Positions 31,634-41,231 of a stretch of 64,000 nucleotides of DNA are shown here, piece by piece (position 1 is the first letter of the stretch; each line of letters opens with the position of its first letter). Location: the NCBI GenBank assembly GCA_036501185.1, contig DASYAU010000048.1, forward strand, positions 1 through 64,000, written 5' to 3'. Origin of the DNA: Korobacter sp036501185. GTDB taxonomy: Bacteria; Acidobacteriota; Terriglobia; Terriglobales; Acidobacteriaceae. The notes beneath the pieces are model-generated. The model had not been told where the DNA came from and searched no databases. It worked only from the letters and a program-made list of their open reading frames with translations. A program made the translations under genes and the position numbers.

Positions 31634-32611
31634 ATGCCAGACCTCATCCCATTCCTGGTAGCTCCCGATTTCGCCGAACGCATCTGGGGGACTCGCGACC
31701 TGCGCCCCATCTACACCCGCATCGTCGGCGATAACCCCATCGGCGAAGCCTGGCTCACCGGTGAACAGTGCAAGGTCGCCAGCGGCCCGCTCGGCGGCCA
31801 CTCTCTAGCCTTTCTCTGCAAGGAGTTCGGCGCTAGCCTCACCGGCTCAAAAGCCAGTCCCCCCGACCGCTTCCCGCTGCTCGTCAAGTTCCTCTTTCCT
31901 CACGAGAAGCTCTCCGTCCAGGTCCACCCCGATGACGCCCGCGCCCAGGCCATCGGCCAGCCCTGCGGCAAAACCGAGTGCTGGTATGTAGCCAGCGCCG
32001 ATCCCGGTGCAAAAGTGCTGCTCGGACTCAAACCCGGCGTTTCCAAAGAACAATTCCAGCGCGGCATCGAAGAAAAGCGCGCTGAGCACCTGCTCAATGA
32101 AGTTCCGTTAAAGACCGGCGACATGATCTACGTCGACGCCGGCACTGTGCATGCCATCTGCCCCGGCGCCGTCATCATCGAAACCCAGCAGAACTCCGAT
32201 ACCACCTATCGCCTGTATGATTACGGACGCCCGCGCGAGCTGCACGTCGCCGACGGCCTGGCGGCAACGAAAGAGAAAACGCACGCCGGCCTCGTAAAGC
32301 CCGAGACGAACGGAAAACGCACGTTGCTCGTCGCCTCGCCATCATTCATCGTCGAACGCTTCGCGCTCAAGGATCCGCTGACTCTACGCGGTGAAGAGCA
32401 CAACGGCTCGGCGCAGATCCTGGTGCTGGTGAAAGGTTCAACCGCAGTGCACTACAAAGGCAGCGAGCCGATCGCCTTCACGCAAGGCGAAGCCGTCGTG
32501 GTTCCAGCCGCCTGCGCAGAAGTCGAAGTTCATCCGCAGTGGGAATGTGAGCTGTTGCGCATGAATTTGCCCGCGCAACCCGTGCCGGAGCCGACTACAA
32601 CTTTGTTATGA
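31634..32611 (+). CDS. manA: Mannose-6-phosphate isomerase, class I
   Basis: Interconverts fructose 6-phosphate and mannose 6-phosphate, the entry to GDP-mannose. 325 residues, cupin fold. Zn-binding residues are visible in VQVHPDDARA and KTECWYV in the N-terminal half and in DAGTVHAICPGAVIIETQQN in the middle, the last also holding the conserved catalytic region. The C-terminal cupin (about 240-325) is intact. Its TGA overlaps the ATG of manC by 4 nt, so translation is coupled. First of three genes for GDP-mannose or related sugar nucleotides. Confidence 0.93.
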   Translation: MPDLIPFLVAPDFAERIWGTRDLRPIYTRIVGDNPIGEAWLTGEQCKVASGPLGGHSLAFLCKEFGASLTGSKASPPDRFPLLVKFLFPHEKLSVQVHPDDARAQAIGQPCGKTECWYVASADPGAKVLLGLKPGVSKEQFQRGIEEKRAEHLLNEVPLKTGDMIYVDAGTVHAICPGAVIIETQQNSDTTYRLYDYGRPRELHVADGLAATKEKTHAGLVKPETNGKRTLLVASPSFIVERFALKDPLTLRGEEHNGSAQILVLVKGSTAVHYKGSEPIAFTQGEAVVVPAACAEVEVHPQWECELLRMNLPAQPVPEPTTTLL

Positions 32612-33729
32612 GCAAGCAATCATCCAAGTCGAACTTTTACCCCGTCATCCTCGCCGGTGGCCGCGGTACGCGTTTTTGGCCATTGAGCCGCAAACGCATG
32701 GCCAAGCAACTTCTCCCGCTCAACAGCGACAAGAGCATGATCCAGGAAACCGTCGAGCGCCTTTCGCCATTGGCCGACAAAAAGAATTTCTGGGTCATCA
32801 CCAACGACGATCTGCTCGCCGAAATCGCCAAACAGTTGCGTGGATTGCCCGCAAAACAGCTCGTTGCCGAACCCGTCGGTCGCAACACCGCGCCCGCCAT
32901 CGGACTGGCAGCGTTCATTCTCGAAAGCATTGATCCCAACGCGATCCTCGGACTTTTTCCCTCCGATCACGTCACCGCCAATCCCGCCCAGTTCCGTAAA
33001 GACATCGCCAAAGCGGTCGACATCGCTTCCGCAGGTGAGAACATCGTCGTCCTGGGCATCAAGCCCACGCGCCCGGAGACTGGCTACGGCTACATCGAGG
33101 TCGGAAACCAGTTCGAGCGCGGCGTGATGCGCGTCCGTCGCTTCACCGAGAAGCCCAATGCCGACAAAGCCGCCGAGTTCCTCGAAGCGGGGCGCTACTA
33201 CTGGAACAGCGGCGTCTTCGTCTGGGGCGCGAAAACCTTGGCCAACGCGCTGCGCGAGCACCTTCGCGAGACTGCGCCGTATCTCCAGCAGATCGCCGCA
33301 AGCTACGGCACTCCGCACTTCGCAAAAACCTTCGCGCGTCTCTATCCAAAGTGCGAAAACATCAGCGTCGATTACGCCGTCCTCGAGCCGCGTTCTGCCA
33401 AAGGCGAGCACAGCTCCAACATCTTCTGCATCCCCGCCGATTGGGGCTGGAACGACCTCGGCTCCTGGGCTGCCCTATTTGAGCACCGCGCCGCCGAACA
33501 AAAGCTCACCGAGTTGGAAAACGTTCTCACCTCGAAAGGCGCGTTCAGCCACGATTCTGGCGGCAATTTCATCCATTCGCCCAAGAAATTCGTGGCCGTT
33601 GTCGGAGTAAAAGATTTAGTCGTCGTCGAAACCGATGACGCCCTGCTCGTCACCTCGCGCAAGAACTCGCAGGACGTGGGCAAAATCGTGAAGTTTCTCG
33701 ACGAAAAAAAGCTGAACAAGCTGGTTTAA
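32608..33729 (+). CDS. manC: Mannose-1-phosphate guanylyltransferase
   Basis: Makes GDP-mannose from GTP and mannose 1-phosphate. 373 residues, the short form without a C-terminal isomerase domain. N-terminal signature VILAGGRGTRFWPLSRKRMAK with the catalytic-site Arg and Lys, FPSDHVT, TGYGYIEVG, and FTEKPNADKAAEFL. The manA stop overlaps its start and the mutase gene starts 2 bp after its stop, so the three genes form one unit with adjacent steps. Confidence 0.95.
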   Translation: MSKQSSKSNFYPVILAGGRGTRFWPLSRKRMAKQLLPLNSDKSMIQETVERLSPLADKKNFWVITNDDLLAEIAKQLRGLPAKQLVAEPVGRNTAPAIGLAAFILESIDPNAILGLFPSDHVTANPAQFRKDIAKAVDIASAGENIVVLGIKPTRPETGYGYIEVGNQFERGVMRVRRFTEKPNADKAAEFLEAGRYYWNSGVFVWGAKTLANALREHLRETAPYLQQIAASYGTPHFAKTFARLYPKCENISVDYAVLEPRSAKGEHSSNIFCIPADWGWNDLGSWAALFEHRAAEQKLTELENVLTSKGAFSHDSGGNFIHSPKKFVAVVGVKDLVVVETDDALLVTSRKNSQDVGKIVKFLDEKKLNKLV

Positions 33730-33731
33730 CT

Positions 33732-35147
33732 ATGCCTCAGCAGATCAAATTCGGTACCGACGGTTGGCGCGGCCTCATCGCCGACGATTACACCTTCGAA
33801 AATGTCCGTCGCGTCGCGGCCGCCATGGCCCACTACGTCCATAAGCACGAAGACGCGGCGAAGGGCGTGATGATCGCCTATGACACGCGTTTCGGATCGC
33901 GTCGTTTTGCCGAAGCCGCCGCCGAAACCATCGCCGCCACCGGCCTGCGCGTCCAACTCGCGAACGACTACACACCCACTCCCGCGCTTTCCTACGCCAT
34001 TAAGAAATATGGCGCTGCCGGCGGCGTCATGATCACCAGCAGCCATAATCCAGCCAACTGGAATGGCGTGAAGTACAAGGCGAAGTACGGCGGATCGGGC
34101 ACCCCGCAGATCATGAAGCAGATCGAGAGCTATCTCGATGCGGCGCCCATCAACAACTCCGGCGGCAAGGTCGAAGAATTCGATTTCAAAAAGCCCTATT
34201 TCGAAGTGCTGAAGAGTTTTGCCGACCTCGATGCCATCGCCGCCGCCAACTTTCGCTTCTGCATCGACGTGATGTACGGCGCCGGCCGCGGCGTGTTGAA
34301 GCAAATCTTCAGCGAACGCGGCATTTCGCACGTGGAAATCCGCGGTGAGGTGAATCCGCTCTTCCCGGGCATCAATCCCGAGCCCATCTTGCCGCACATC
34401 GCCGCGCTCCAGGAAGCCACGGTCCGCGAAAAAGCCCACGCCGGCCTTGCCACCGACGGCGATGCCGACCGCATTGGCGCCGTCGACGAAAACGGCAACT
34501 TCGTCGATGCCCACAAGTGTTTCGCGGTCATCCTCAAGTGGTTGCTCGAGAAAAAGCAGTGGCCCGGCGCCATCACCCGCGCCTTCAACACCACCGGCAT
34601 GCTCGACCGCATGGCGAAAAAGCACGGCCGCGAACTCGTCGAACACGGCATCGGCTTCAAATACGTTTGCGACGTCGTTCTCTCCGGCAAAGAAGTTCTC
34701 ATCGGCGGCGAAGAATCCGGCGGAATCGGCATCCCGCGCCATCTTCCCGAGCGCGACGGCATTTTGAACTCTCTCCTCATCGCCAACGTCATGGCCGACT
34801 ACAAAATGTCCCTCGGCCAACTCGTCGATTCACTGCAATCGGAGTTCGGCCGGCATTATTACGGCCGCATCGACATGCACCTGGAAAATTCCGTCAAAGA
34901 AGATGCCATGAAGCGCGCCAACCAGCGCCCCGCGAAGATTGGCAAATTCGCCGTGAAGCGGGTCGAAAACATGGACGGCATGAAGTTCTTCTTTGAGTCG
35001 CAGAACGGCAGCCGCGACGCCGAGCCGTGGGTGCTTGTTCGCGCTTCCGGCACCGAGCCGCTGCTCCGTGTATATAGCGAAGCGCCTTCGCAAGAGATGG
35101 TGCAGGAGATCCTCGGCGAAGCCGAGAAGTTCGTGTACAAGCGCTAG
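33732..35147 (+). CDS. Phosphomannomutase / phosphoglucomutase
   Basis: Interconverts hexose 6- and 1-phosphates. 471 residues, alpha-D-phosphohexomutase superfamily. Active-site Ser loop ITSSHNPANWNGVKYK with phospho-Ser near 99, metal loop ATDGDADRIGAV, sugar-binding GGEESGGIG, and phosphate loop RASGTEPLLRVY. Context (manA-manC immediately upstream) favours mannose 6-phosphate to mannose 1-phosphate, closing the route from fructose 6-phosphate to GDP-mannose; dual use of glucose phosphates is common in this superfamily. Confidence 0.93.
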   Translation: MPQQIKFGTDGWRGLIADDYTFENVRRVAAAMAHYVHKHEDAAKGVMIAYDTRFGSRRFAEAAAETIAATGLRVQLANDYTPTPALSYAIKKYGAAGGVMITSSHNPANWNGVKYKAKYGGSGTPQIMKQIESYLDAAPINNSGGKVEEFDFKKPYFEVLKSFADLDAIAAANFRFCIDVMYGAGRGVLKQIFSERGISHVEIRGEVNPLFPGINPEPILPHIAALQEATVREKAHAGLATDGDADRIGAVDENGNFVDAHKCFAVILKWLLEKKQWPGAITRAFNTTGMLDRMAKKHGRELVEHGIGFKYVCDVVLSGKEVLIGGEESGGIGIPRHLPERDGILNSLLIANVMADYKMSLGQLVDSLQSEFGRHYYGRIDMHLENSVKEDAMKRANQRPAKIGKFAVKRVENMDGMKFFFESQNGSRDAEPWVLVRASGTEPLLRVYSEAPSQEMVQEILGEAEKFVYKR

Positions 35148-35217
35148 CATCGCTCGTTTTGCGTGATTTGGCGCGGCTTGCGGTGCGATAATAGAGGTGC
35201 AGAGAACGATGTGGTGA

Positions 35218-36399
35218 ATGCGGACGAGGCATTGGTCCGCGCTTCTGTTTAGAATGATGGCAACCCTCCCCGTCCCCCAAACCGACTCGCCCGAGGCGCG
35301 GAAGTACAACCGCATCAAGCGCTGGCTTGGCTTCTCCGATCTCATCGTCGGTTTCGCATTTCTGCTCGTTCTCGTGCTCACCCATGGCAGCACGCGCCTG
35401 CGCGACTTCGCCTACCTCGGCGCGCGCCAGTACTACAGCATCGCGGTTTTCCTATATGTCCTGATGCTGATGATTATCAGCAAGCTTCTCACTTCGCCGC
35501 TGGAGTTCTATAGCTTCCGGCTGGAGCACAAATTCAACCTCTCTAACCAGAAACTCGGCGCTTGGCTCCTCGACGAGTTGAAGGGATTCGCCCTCGGCCT
35601 GGTCCTTCTCGCCATCCTGACCGAGGTTCTCTACGCGACGATTCGCGCCTATCCCGACCACTGGTGGCTCATCATGTGGGCTATCTTTATGGGCTTCACG
35701 CTGCTACTTGCGCAGCTCGCGCCGGTCGTTTTGCTGCCCATTTTCTACCATTTCGAGCCGCTGAAAAACGACACGTTAAGTGAGCGCCTGACGAAGCTCA
35801 GCGAGCGCGCCGGGACCCGCATCCGCGGCGTTTACGAGTGGAAAATTTCAGAAAAATCGAAGAAGGCGAATGCCGCGCTCACCGGTCTGGGCAAAACTCG
35901 CCGCATCATCGTGGCTGACACCCTGCTCAACAATTACAGCGACGACGAAATCGAAGCCGTCCTCGCGCACGAGCTCGGCCACCACGTCCATGCACATATT
36001 CCGAAGTCGATCCTGCTGCAAATAGGTATCACCTTCGTCGGATTCTGGGCCGCAGATCGCGTTCTCCGCTACGCAGTCGAGCAGCGCTCCCTTTTCCAGG
36101 GCCTCGCGGATTTCGCCAACCTGCCGCTGCTGGCTCTCATCGCCGCTGTACTCGGACTGCTTCTTACCCCGCTACTCAACGCCTATTCCCGCCACAACGA
36201 GCGTCAGGCCGACGAATACGCGTGGAAGTCGATCCCATCGATCGGCCCCTTTGTGACCGGCATGCACAAGCTGGCCAGCCAGAACTTGGCGGAGGAACAC
36301 CCACCTGGCTGGATCGAAACGCTCTTCCACTCGCACCCATCGATCGGGAAGAGAACGGCAGCCGCAGAGGCGTGGAGACTGAAGCAGCCGCAGAACTGA
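35218..36399 (+). CDS. M48 family zinc metallopeptidase (Ste24/CAAX prenyl protease 1-like)
   Basis: Membrane-embedded zinc protease of the Ste24 type. 393 residues from ATG 35218; ATG 35254 (MMATLPVP) is an alternative, and GATAAT at 35186 would give the longer form a short leader. Several membrane segments, a loop with SRLEHKFNLSNQK-like text (here FRLEHKFNLSNQKLGAW), the zinc motif HELGHHVHAH, and the third zinc ligand in NERQADEYAWK. The set matches Ste24 rather than HtpX. Bacterial role probably envelope protein quality control. Convergent with kdsB (8 bp). Confidence 0.9.
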   Translation: MRTRHWSALLFRMMATLPVPQTDSPEARKYNRIKRWLGFSDLIVGFAFLLVLVLTHGSTRLRDFAYLGARQYYSIAVFLYVLMLMIISKLLTSPLEFYSFRLEHKFNLSNQKLGAWLLDELKGFALGLVLLAILTEVLYATIRAYPDHWWLIMWAIFMGFTLLLAQLAPVVLLPIFYHFEPLKNDTLSERLTKLSERAGTRIRGVYEWKISEKSKKANAALTGLGKTRRIIVADTLLNNYSDDEIEAVLAHELGHHVHAHIPKSILLQIGITFVGFWAADRVLRYAVEQRSLFQGLADFANLPLLALIAAVLGLLLTPLLNAYSRHNERQADEYAWKSIPSIGPFVTGMHKLASQNLAEEHPPGWIETLFHSHPSIGKRTAAAEAWRLKQPQN

Positions 36400-36407
36400 A
36401 CTTTCTC

Positions 36408-37133
36408 CTACTTCCTGCTCCTCAAAACCTCTTCTACTCGCTGTAAATCGGCTTCCGTATCCACGCCAATGGTGTCGAATGGGGTCTCTGCAACGTAGAT
36501 ATCGGTCCCGTTCTCGAGGAATCGCAACTGTTCCAGCCGCTCACTGCGCTCCAGTGACGACTCCGGCCACCTGCAGAACTGGTCGAGTGCCGCTTTGCGG
36601 TACGCGTAGAACCCAAGATGCTTGAAATACGCGATATCCCCACGTGAATCGCGGTCGAATGGGATCGTCGAACGGGAGAAATACAGCGCGCGTCCGTTCT
36701 TGTCGGTCACCACCTTCACCGCGTTCGGATTTGAAACATCTTCTTCGCCGCATGGCGTTTTCAGCGTGCCTACCTGCACATCTTCGCGCTGCATAAGCTC
36801 GAGCAGCACAGTGAGATGTTCAGGCCGCGCAAGTGGCTCGTCACCCTGCACGTTCACATAAACGTCTGCTTCCACACTTTGCGCCACTTCATGGACGCGA
36901 TCGGTTCCGCTGCGGTGCTGGTCGCTAGTCATGCGCGCGTTCCAGCCATGGGCGCGACATACGTCCAGGATCTCCTGTGAGTCCGTGGCCACAATTACAT
37001 CGACGAGCATCGATGCGCCACGGGCGGCGCTGTACACGCGATCCAGCATGGTGCGGCCATCGATCTCGCGCAAAATCTTGCGTGGTAGTCGGGTCGAGGC
37101 AATACGGGCGGGGATGATAGCAATGGCTTTCAC
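36408..37133 (-). CDS. kdsB: 3-deoxy-manno-octulosonate cytidylyltransferase
   Basis: Activates Kdo as CMP-Kdo for lipopolysaccharide inner core synthesis, which fits a Gram-negative with LPS. 241 residues from the GTG at 37133 (VKAIAIIPARIASTRLP), where family proteins normally start; a frame extending to 37193 adds a Pro/Arg-rich stretch of no clear role. Motifs: IIPARIASTRLPRKIL, MLDRVYSAA, ATDSQEI, VNVQGDEPLARP, and HLGFYAYRKAAL. Divergent from the FAD oxidoreductase gene. Confidence 0.93.
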   Translation of the reverse strand: MKAIAIIPARIASTRLPRKILREIDGRTMLDRVYSAARGASMLVDVIVATDSQEILDVCRAHGWNARMTSDQHRSGTDRVHEVAQSVEADVYVNVQGDEPLARPEHLTVLLELMQREDVQVGTLKTPCGEEDVSNPNAVKVVTDKNGRALYFSRSTIPFDRDSRGDIAYFKHLGFYAYRKAALDQFCRWPESSLERSERLEQLRFLENGTDIYVAETPFDTIGVDTEADLQRVEEVLRSRK

Positions 37134-37221
37134 CCATCCAGTTTCGACGGGCGGCGGTGGTTCCCGCAAGTAGGATCGTGATACCCTCGGCACCGTCTTC
37201 TTTGAATCGGTTTAAAGGCCC

Positions 37222-39090
37222 ATGCAGGACGATCGCATCACTCGCCGCGACTTTCTCAATGGCACTCTGCTAGCCTCCGGAGCGGTGCTGCTCCATCAGC
37301 TCACCCCAGTCCAACTTCTTGCGCAATCCACCGGAGACGACTTCACCGGCCCCGGCGGTATCGGCGATTACGCCCATTCCAACGGCAACACCGAGCCCAT
37401 CGTCAAAGCTGGTCACGGCATACGCGACGGTCTTTATGAGACTCTCGCGAATGTCACCGACACCGGAGAAACCTACGGCTGCGTGATCGTGGGTGGTGGT
37501 ATCAGCGGGCTCGCGGCGGCGTTGCTCTTCCGCCAAGCCACTGGCGACAAGCTCACTTCGCTCATTCTTGAGAACCACCCCATCTTCGGCGGTGAAGCCA
37601 AGCAGAACGAGTTCGAAGTCGATGGCCAACGCCTCACTGCCCACCAGGGTTCAGCCGTCTTTTGGGTTCCGTACCCTTACAGCTTCATTGGCCGTTTTTA
37701 TGATTCCATCGGTCTCCGCGCCCCGCGCTTTGAGTATCAGAAGTGGGGCAGCCGCGAACCCGAACTGCCACTGAGCAAGACTCCGTACGACATGATCGGC
37801 GACATGCCGAAGAGCTACGGCTTCTATTTCGGCAAGAGGTTCGGCCAACCGGCGTGGCTCATCGATCCCTGGGGCAAACAACTCGCAGGCGCGCCAATCA
37901 CGCCTGCGCAGAAGGCGGATCTACTCAAGTGGCGCACGCATACGGGTAAACGGCCGCGCATTCAATATCACGGCGACCCGATCTCTCGCCAGCTCGATTC
38001 CATCAGCCTCGAAGACCACATGATCGAGCGCTTCGGAATAACGCGAGAAACCATTCGCACGTTTCTTGCGCCCGTAGAAGGTGGAGGCTCTGGCCTCGGC
38101 CCGGATGCGCTCTCCGCCTACGCGGAATATGCCGCCGACCTGCTCCATCCACTGCCCGATGACGATGGCGATCAGATGTTTCCCGGCGGCAATACCGGCA
38201 TCGCCCGGCACATGATCAAAACGCTTATTCCCAATTCCATCGCAGGCGAGAACACGATCGAAGGCGTGAACCGCGGTCCTGTGAACTTCGAGGCCCTTGA
38301 CCGTGCGGGACAAAGCTCGCGAATGCGGCTGAACGCAACCGTCGTAGCGGTCGAGCACGAAGGTGATCCGCGTAAAGCGCAATTCGTGAACGTAAGTTAT
38401 ATCCGCGAAGGCAAGCTCTACCGCGTACGAGCTCGCTCGGTGGTTATAGCCGGCGGCTGCTGGACAGCGAAGCACATCGTCCGCGACCTGCCCCAATCGC
38501 ATCGCGATGCGTATGACCAGTTTTACCGTTCAGCGTGCCTCATGGCCAACGTCGCCGTACGCAACTGGCGCTTTCTATACAAGATGGGCATCACTGGCTG
38601 TCGCTGGTTCGAAGGCATCGGTAACTACACGGAAGTCCGCAAACTGCCGATCTTCGGAGCGCCGAGTCCGACGATCGGGCCTGATTCGCCAGTCGTTCTT
38701 AACCTCAAAATTCTCTATTCGTATCCCGGATTGCCAACCCAGGAACAGGGAATCCGAGGCCGCACGGAGATGATCGGTACCTCGTACCGGCAATACGAGC
38801 GGCAGATTCGCGATCAATTCACAGAAATGTTTGCAGCGAGCGGTTTCGACGCCAAGCGCGATATCGCCGGGATCATTCTGAATCGCTGGGGCCACGCTTA
38901 CCTCAATCCGCAGCCCGGCTTCTTCTTCGGGAAAGATGGAAAGCCCGCGCCTGGTGACGTTTTGCGCGGAGCTCCCTTCGGTCGCATCACCTTCGCCAAC
39001 ACCGATCTTGCCGGCATCATGGACCATCGGACGTCCATCCTCGAAGCCGATCGCGCGGTACGGCAATTACTCGACCAAGTGCTGGTCTAG
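37222..39090 (+). CDS. Tat-exported FAD-dependent oxidoreductase (spermidine dehydrogenase-like)
   Basis: 622 residues. Twin-arginine signal (ITRRDFLNG) with a hydrophobic stretch, so the folded flavoprotein is exported. Dinucleotide-binding fold at about 88-120 with GCVIVGGGISGLAAALL and Glu-ending strand (LILENHPIFGGEAKQNEF). Distinct family text GPGGIGDYAHSNGNT before the fold and FLAPVEGGGSGLGPDALSAY in the middle. The layout (length, Tat signal, GIGDY motif) resembles periplasmic spermidine dehydrogenase SpdH of Pseudomonas, but the substrate is not proven by sequence. Ends 1 bp from the convergent ppk2 stop. Confidence 0.85.
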   Translation: MQDDRITRRDFLNGTLLASGAVLLHQLTPVQLLAQSTGDDFTGPGGIGDYAHSNGNTEPIVKAGHGIRDGLYETLANVTDTGETYGCVIVGGGISGLAAALLFRQATGDKLTSLILENHPIFGGEAKQNEFEVDGQRLTAHQGSAVFWVPYPYSFIGRFYDSIGLRAPRFEYQKWGSREPELPLSKTPYDMIGDMPKSYGFYFGKRFGQPAWLIDPWGKQLAGAPITPAQKADLLKWRTHTGKRPRIQYHGDPISRQLDSISLEDHMIERFGITRETIRTFLAPVEGGGSGLGPDALSAYAEYAADLLHPLPDDDGDQMFPGGNTGIARHMIKTLIPNSIAGENTIEGVNRGPVNFEALDRAGQSSRMRLNATVVAVEHEGDPRKAQFVNVSYIREGKLYRVRARSVVIAGGCWTAKHIVRDLPQSHRDAYDQFYRSACLMANVAVRNWRFLYKMGITGCRWFEGIGNYTEVRKLPIFGAPSPTIGPDSPVVLNLKILYSYPGLPTQEQGIRGRTEMIGTSYRQYERQIRDQFTEMFAASGFDAKRDIAGIILNRWGHAYLNPQPGFFFGKDGKPAPGDVLRGAPFGRITFANTDLAGIMDHRTSILEADRAVRQLLDQVLV

Positions 39091-39091
39091 C

Positions 39092-39928
39092 TTACTTTTC
39101 TGATTTCAGCAGCCGCTTCATCTTCGCAATGTTCACCTGCGGCGGGGGATATTTCGGGTCCATCTTCTCCAATGTTTCCACAATGATTTTCGACACCGCG
39201 AGGTTGCGAAACCATTTGTGGTCGGCTGGAATAATGAACCACGGCGCGTATTTTGTGCTGCACTCGCTGAGCGCGTCTTCGTACGCCTCGATGTAATCGC
39301 CCCAGAATTTGCGCTCCTGCAGGTCTGCTTCGGAAATCTTCCAGTGTTTTGCTGGATCGGACAATCGCGCTTCGATGCGCCGTTTCTGCTCCTCTTTGCT
39401 GACGTGCAGGAAGAACTTCAGGATCGTGGTCCCATTCTCCGTCAAATATTTCTCGAAGCGATTGATCTCATCGTAGCGCTGCTTCCACACCTCTTTCGGC
39501 ACCAGCTTATGCACCCGCACCACCAGCACATCCTCATACTGTGAGCGGTTGAAGATCATGATCTGGCCCTTTTCGGGCGCGGCGTGGTGAATGCGCCATA
39601 AGAAATCGTGATTGCGCTCGCAGGCGGTGGGCACTTTGAATGATGTGACTTTGCAGCTCTGCGGGCTCGCACCCGACATCACATGGCGAATGGTCCCGTC
39701 TTTCCCGGCCGTATCCATGCCTTGTAGCACAATGAGCAGCGACCGCTTGCCTTCGGCGTAGAGCAGGTATTGCAACTCGTCGAGCCGCGCAAGGGTCTTC
39801 TCCATGAGAATCTCGTCGCGTTCTCCCTTGTGGTGGCCGCGTTCATAGCCGTAGGTTTCGCAGGTATCGAAGTTCTTCAGGCGGACTTTCTCGTTGGGCT
39901 CTACTGCCAACTTGGTGTGAAATTTCAT
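39092..39928 (-). CDS. ppk2: Polyphosphate kinase 2 family protein
   Basis: Transfers phosphate between polyphosphate and nucleotides (AMP, ADP or GDP depending on subclass). 278 residues from the ATG at 39928, which has GGAGAAGAA upstream; a frame ten codons longer starts with an Arg run and is less likely. Walker A GMDTAGKDGT at 70-79, lid region (ACERNHDFLWRIHHAAPEKG), Walker B IFNRSQYEDVLVVRVH and the DHKWFRNLAVSKII end. One-domain form. The subclass cannot be fixed by eye. Confidence 0.93.
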   Translation of the reverse strand: MKFHTKLAVEPNEKVRLKNFDTCETYGYERGHHKGERDEILMEKTLARLDELQYLLYAEGKRSLLIVLQGMDTAGKDGTIRHVMSGASPQSCKVTSFKVPTACERNHDFLWRIHHAAPEKGQIMIFNRSQYEDVLVVRVHKLVPKEVWKQRYDEINRFEKYLTENGTTILKFFLHVSKEEQKRRIEARLSDPAKHWKISEADLQERKFWGDYIEAYEDALSECSTKYAPWFIIPADHKWFRNLAVSKIIVETLEKMDPKYPPPQVNIAKMKRLLKSEK

Positions 39929-40045
39929 CGTTCTTCTTCTCCGGCTTTCCGACCGCACAGCTGCACGTGATTTATAGCACTGACATTCGGTTCCCGATGT
40001 GATGCTCTAGCAGACCGTGCCCCATTTTCCCTAGGGAGGAATTGT

Positions 40046-41185
40046 ATGGCAACAACGTTAGCGAAAGTGGCGGACCTCGCCGGCCCGGGTATTGGAAACT
40101 ATACCGAACTGGAGAAGGTCCTGCCGAACGACTACCACTCTCTGCTCGACCGCAAGCGCACTCAAAAGGCGATCTACGCGGTGAAGACGTATATCGAAGA
40201 GCATCTATGCGAGGAGCTCAACCTCGTCATGACGTCTGTACCACTCATTGTCGATGTGGACAGCGGGGTCAACGATTACCTCGACCGCGACGGCTCGCGC
40301 ACGCCGATCCAGTTCCATATCCCCAATGACCGCGACGTGCACCCCGTCGACGCGCAGGTCGTACAGGCCGCCACCAAGTGGAAGAGAATGGCGCTGAAGC
40401 AGTTCGACATGCACCCGGGCGAAGGCCTGTGCACCGATATGCGCGCCATTCGCAAGGACTACTTCCTCGACCACGACCACAGTGTTTACGTCGACCAGTG
40501 GGATTGGGAGCGCGTCATCACCCCCGAACAGCGCAGCCTCGATTTCCTGAAAATGGTCGTACGCCGCATCTGGACTGTGCTGGTCGGCGCCGAGCGCTTC
40601 GCGCTCAGCAAGTTTCCCGAACTGAACGATCCCCGCTATCCGAAGCTGCCCGACGAGCTCACGTTCCTCCATGCGGAAGATATTTTGGAGATGTATCCAG
40701 ACCTGCCGCGGAAACAACGCGAGACGATGATCCTTCAGAAATATCCAGCAGTCTTCATCATCGGCATTGGCTGGACACTGAAAGACGGCTATCCGCATGA
40801 AATGCGCGCAGCCGACTACGACGACTGGACCACCGAAACAGTTTCCTCGGAAGGGAAGATGATGCACGGCCTCAACGGCGACATCCTCGTCTGGAACCCG
40901 GTAACCAAGCGCCGCCACGAACTGTCATCCATGGGCATTCGAGTGAATGCCGAAGCCTTGAAGCAGCAACTGAAGATCACCAAGCAGGAGCATTTCCTGG
41001 ACTTCCCATACCACAAAGCGATCCTGAACGGGACGATCCCGCTCAGCGTCGGCGGCGGTATTGGTCAGTCACGCACGTTGATGCAGATCCTGCGCAAGGC
41101 ACATCTCGGCGAAGTCACGGTTTCGGTGTGGCCGAAGGTGCTCAAGGAGATTTGCGCGAAGAAGAATATTTTTGTACTGGAGTAG
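40046..41185 (+). CDS. asnA: Aspartate-ammonia ligase (asparagine synthetase A)
   Basis: Makes asparagine from aspartate, ammonia and ATP via aspartyl-AMP; related to class II aspartyl-tRNA synthetase. 379 residues, longer than E. coli AsnA (330) mainly through insertions around 190-260. Motifs: KTYIEEHLCEELNL, VPLIVDVDSGVNDYLDRDGS, VVQAATKWKRMALKQ, EGLCTDMRAIRKD, YVDQWDWERVI, and the class II motif 3-like PLSVGGGIGQSRTLMQIL. Strong AGGGAGG upstream and a terminator after it, so it is its own transcription unit. Confidence 0.94.
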   Translation: MATTLAKVADLAGPGIGNYTELEKVLPNDYHSLLDRKRTQKAIYAVKTYIEEHLCEELNLVMTSVPLIVDVDSGVNDYLDRDGSRTPIQFHIPNDRDVHPVDAQVVQAATKWKRMALKQFDMHPGEGLCTDMRAIRKDYFLDHDHSVYVDQWDWERVITPEQRSLDFLKMVVRRIWTVLVGAERFALSKFPELNDPRYPKLPDELTFLHAEDILEMYPDLPRKQRETMILQKYPAVFIIGIGWTLKDGYPHEMRAADYDDWTTETVSSEGKMMHGLNGDILVWNPVTKRRHELSSMGIRVNAEALKQQLKITKQEHFLDFPYHKAILNGTIPLSVGGGIGQSRTLMQILRKAHLGEVTVSVWPKVLKEICAKKNIFVLE

Positions 41186-41200
41186 GTGCAGTGACGTAGA

Positions 41201-41228
41201 GGCGCTGCCGCCCGGCAGCGCCCTTTTT
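41201..41228 (+). terminator. Rho-independent terminator of asnA
   Basis: GGCGCTGCC, GCCC loop, GGCAGCGCC, then CTTTTT. Sits between asnA and the convergent reductase gene, and works only for the plus strand. Confidence 0.9.
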
Positions 41229-41231
41229 GTT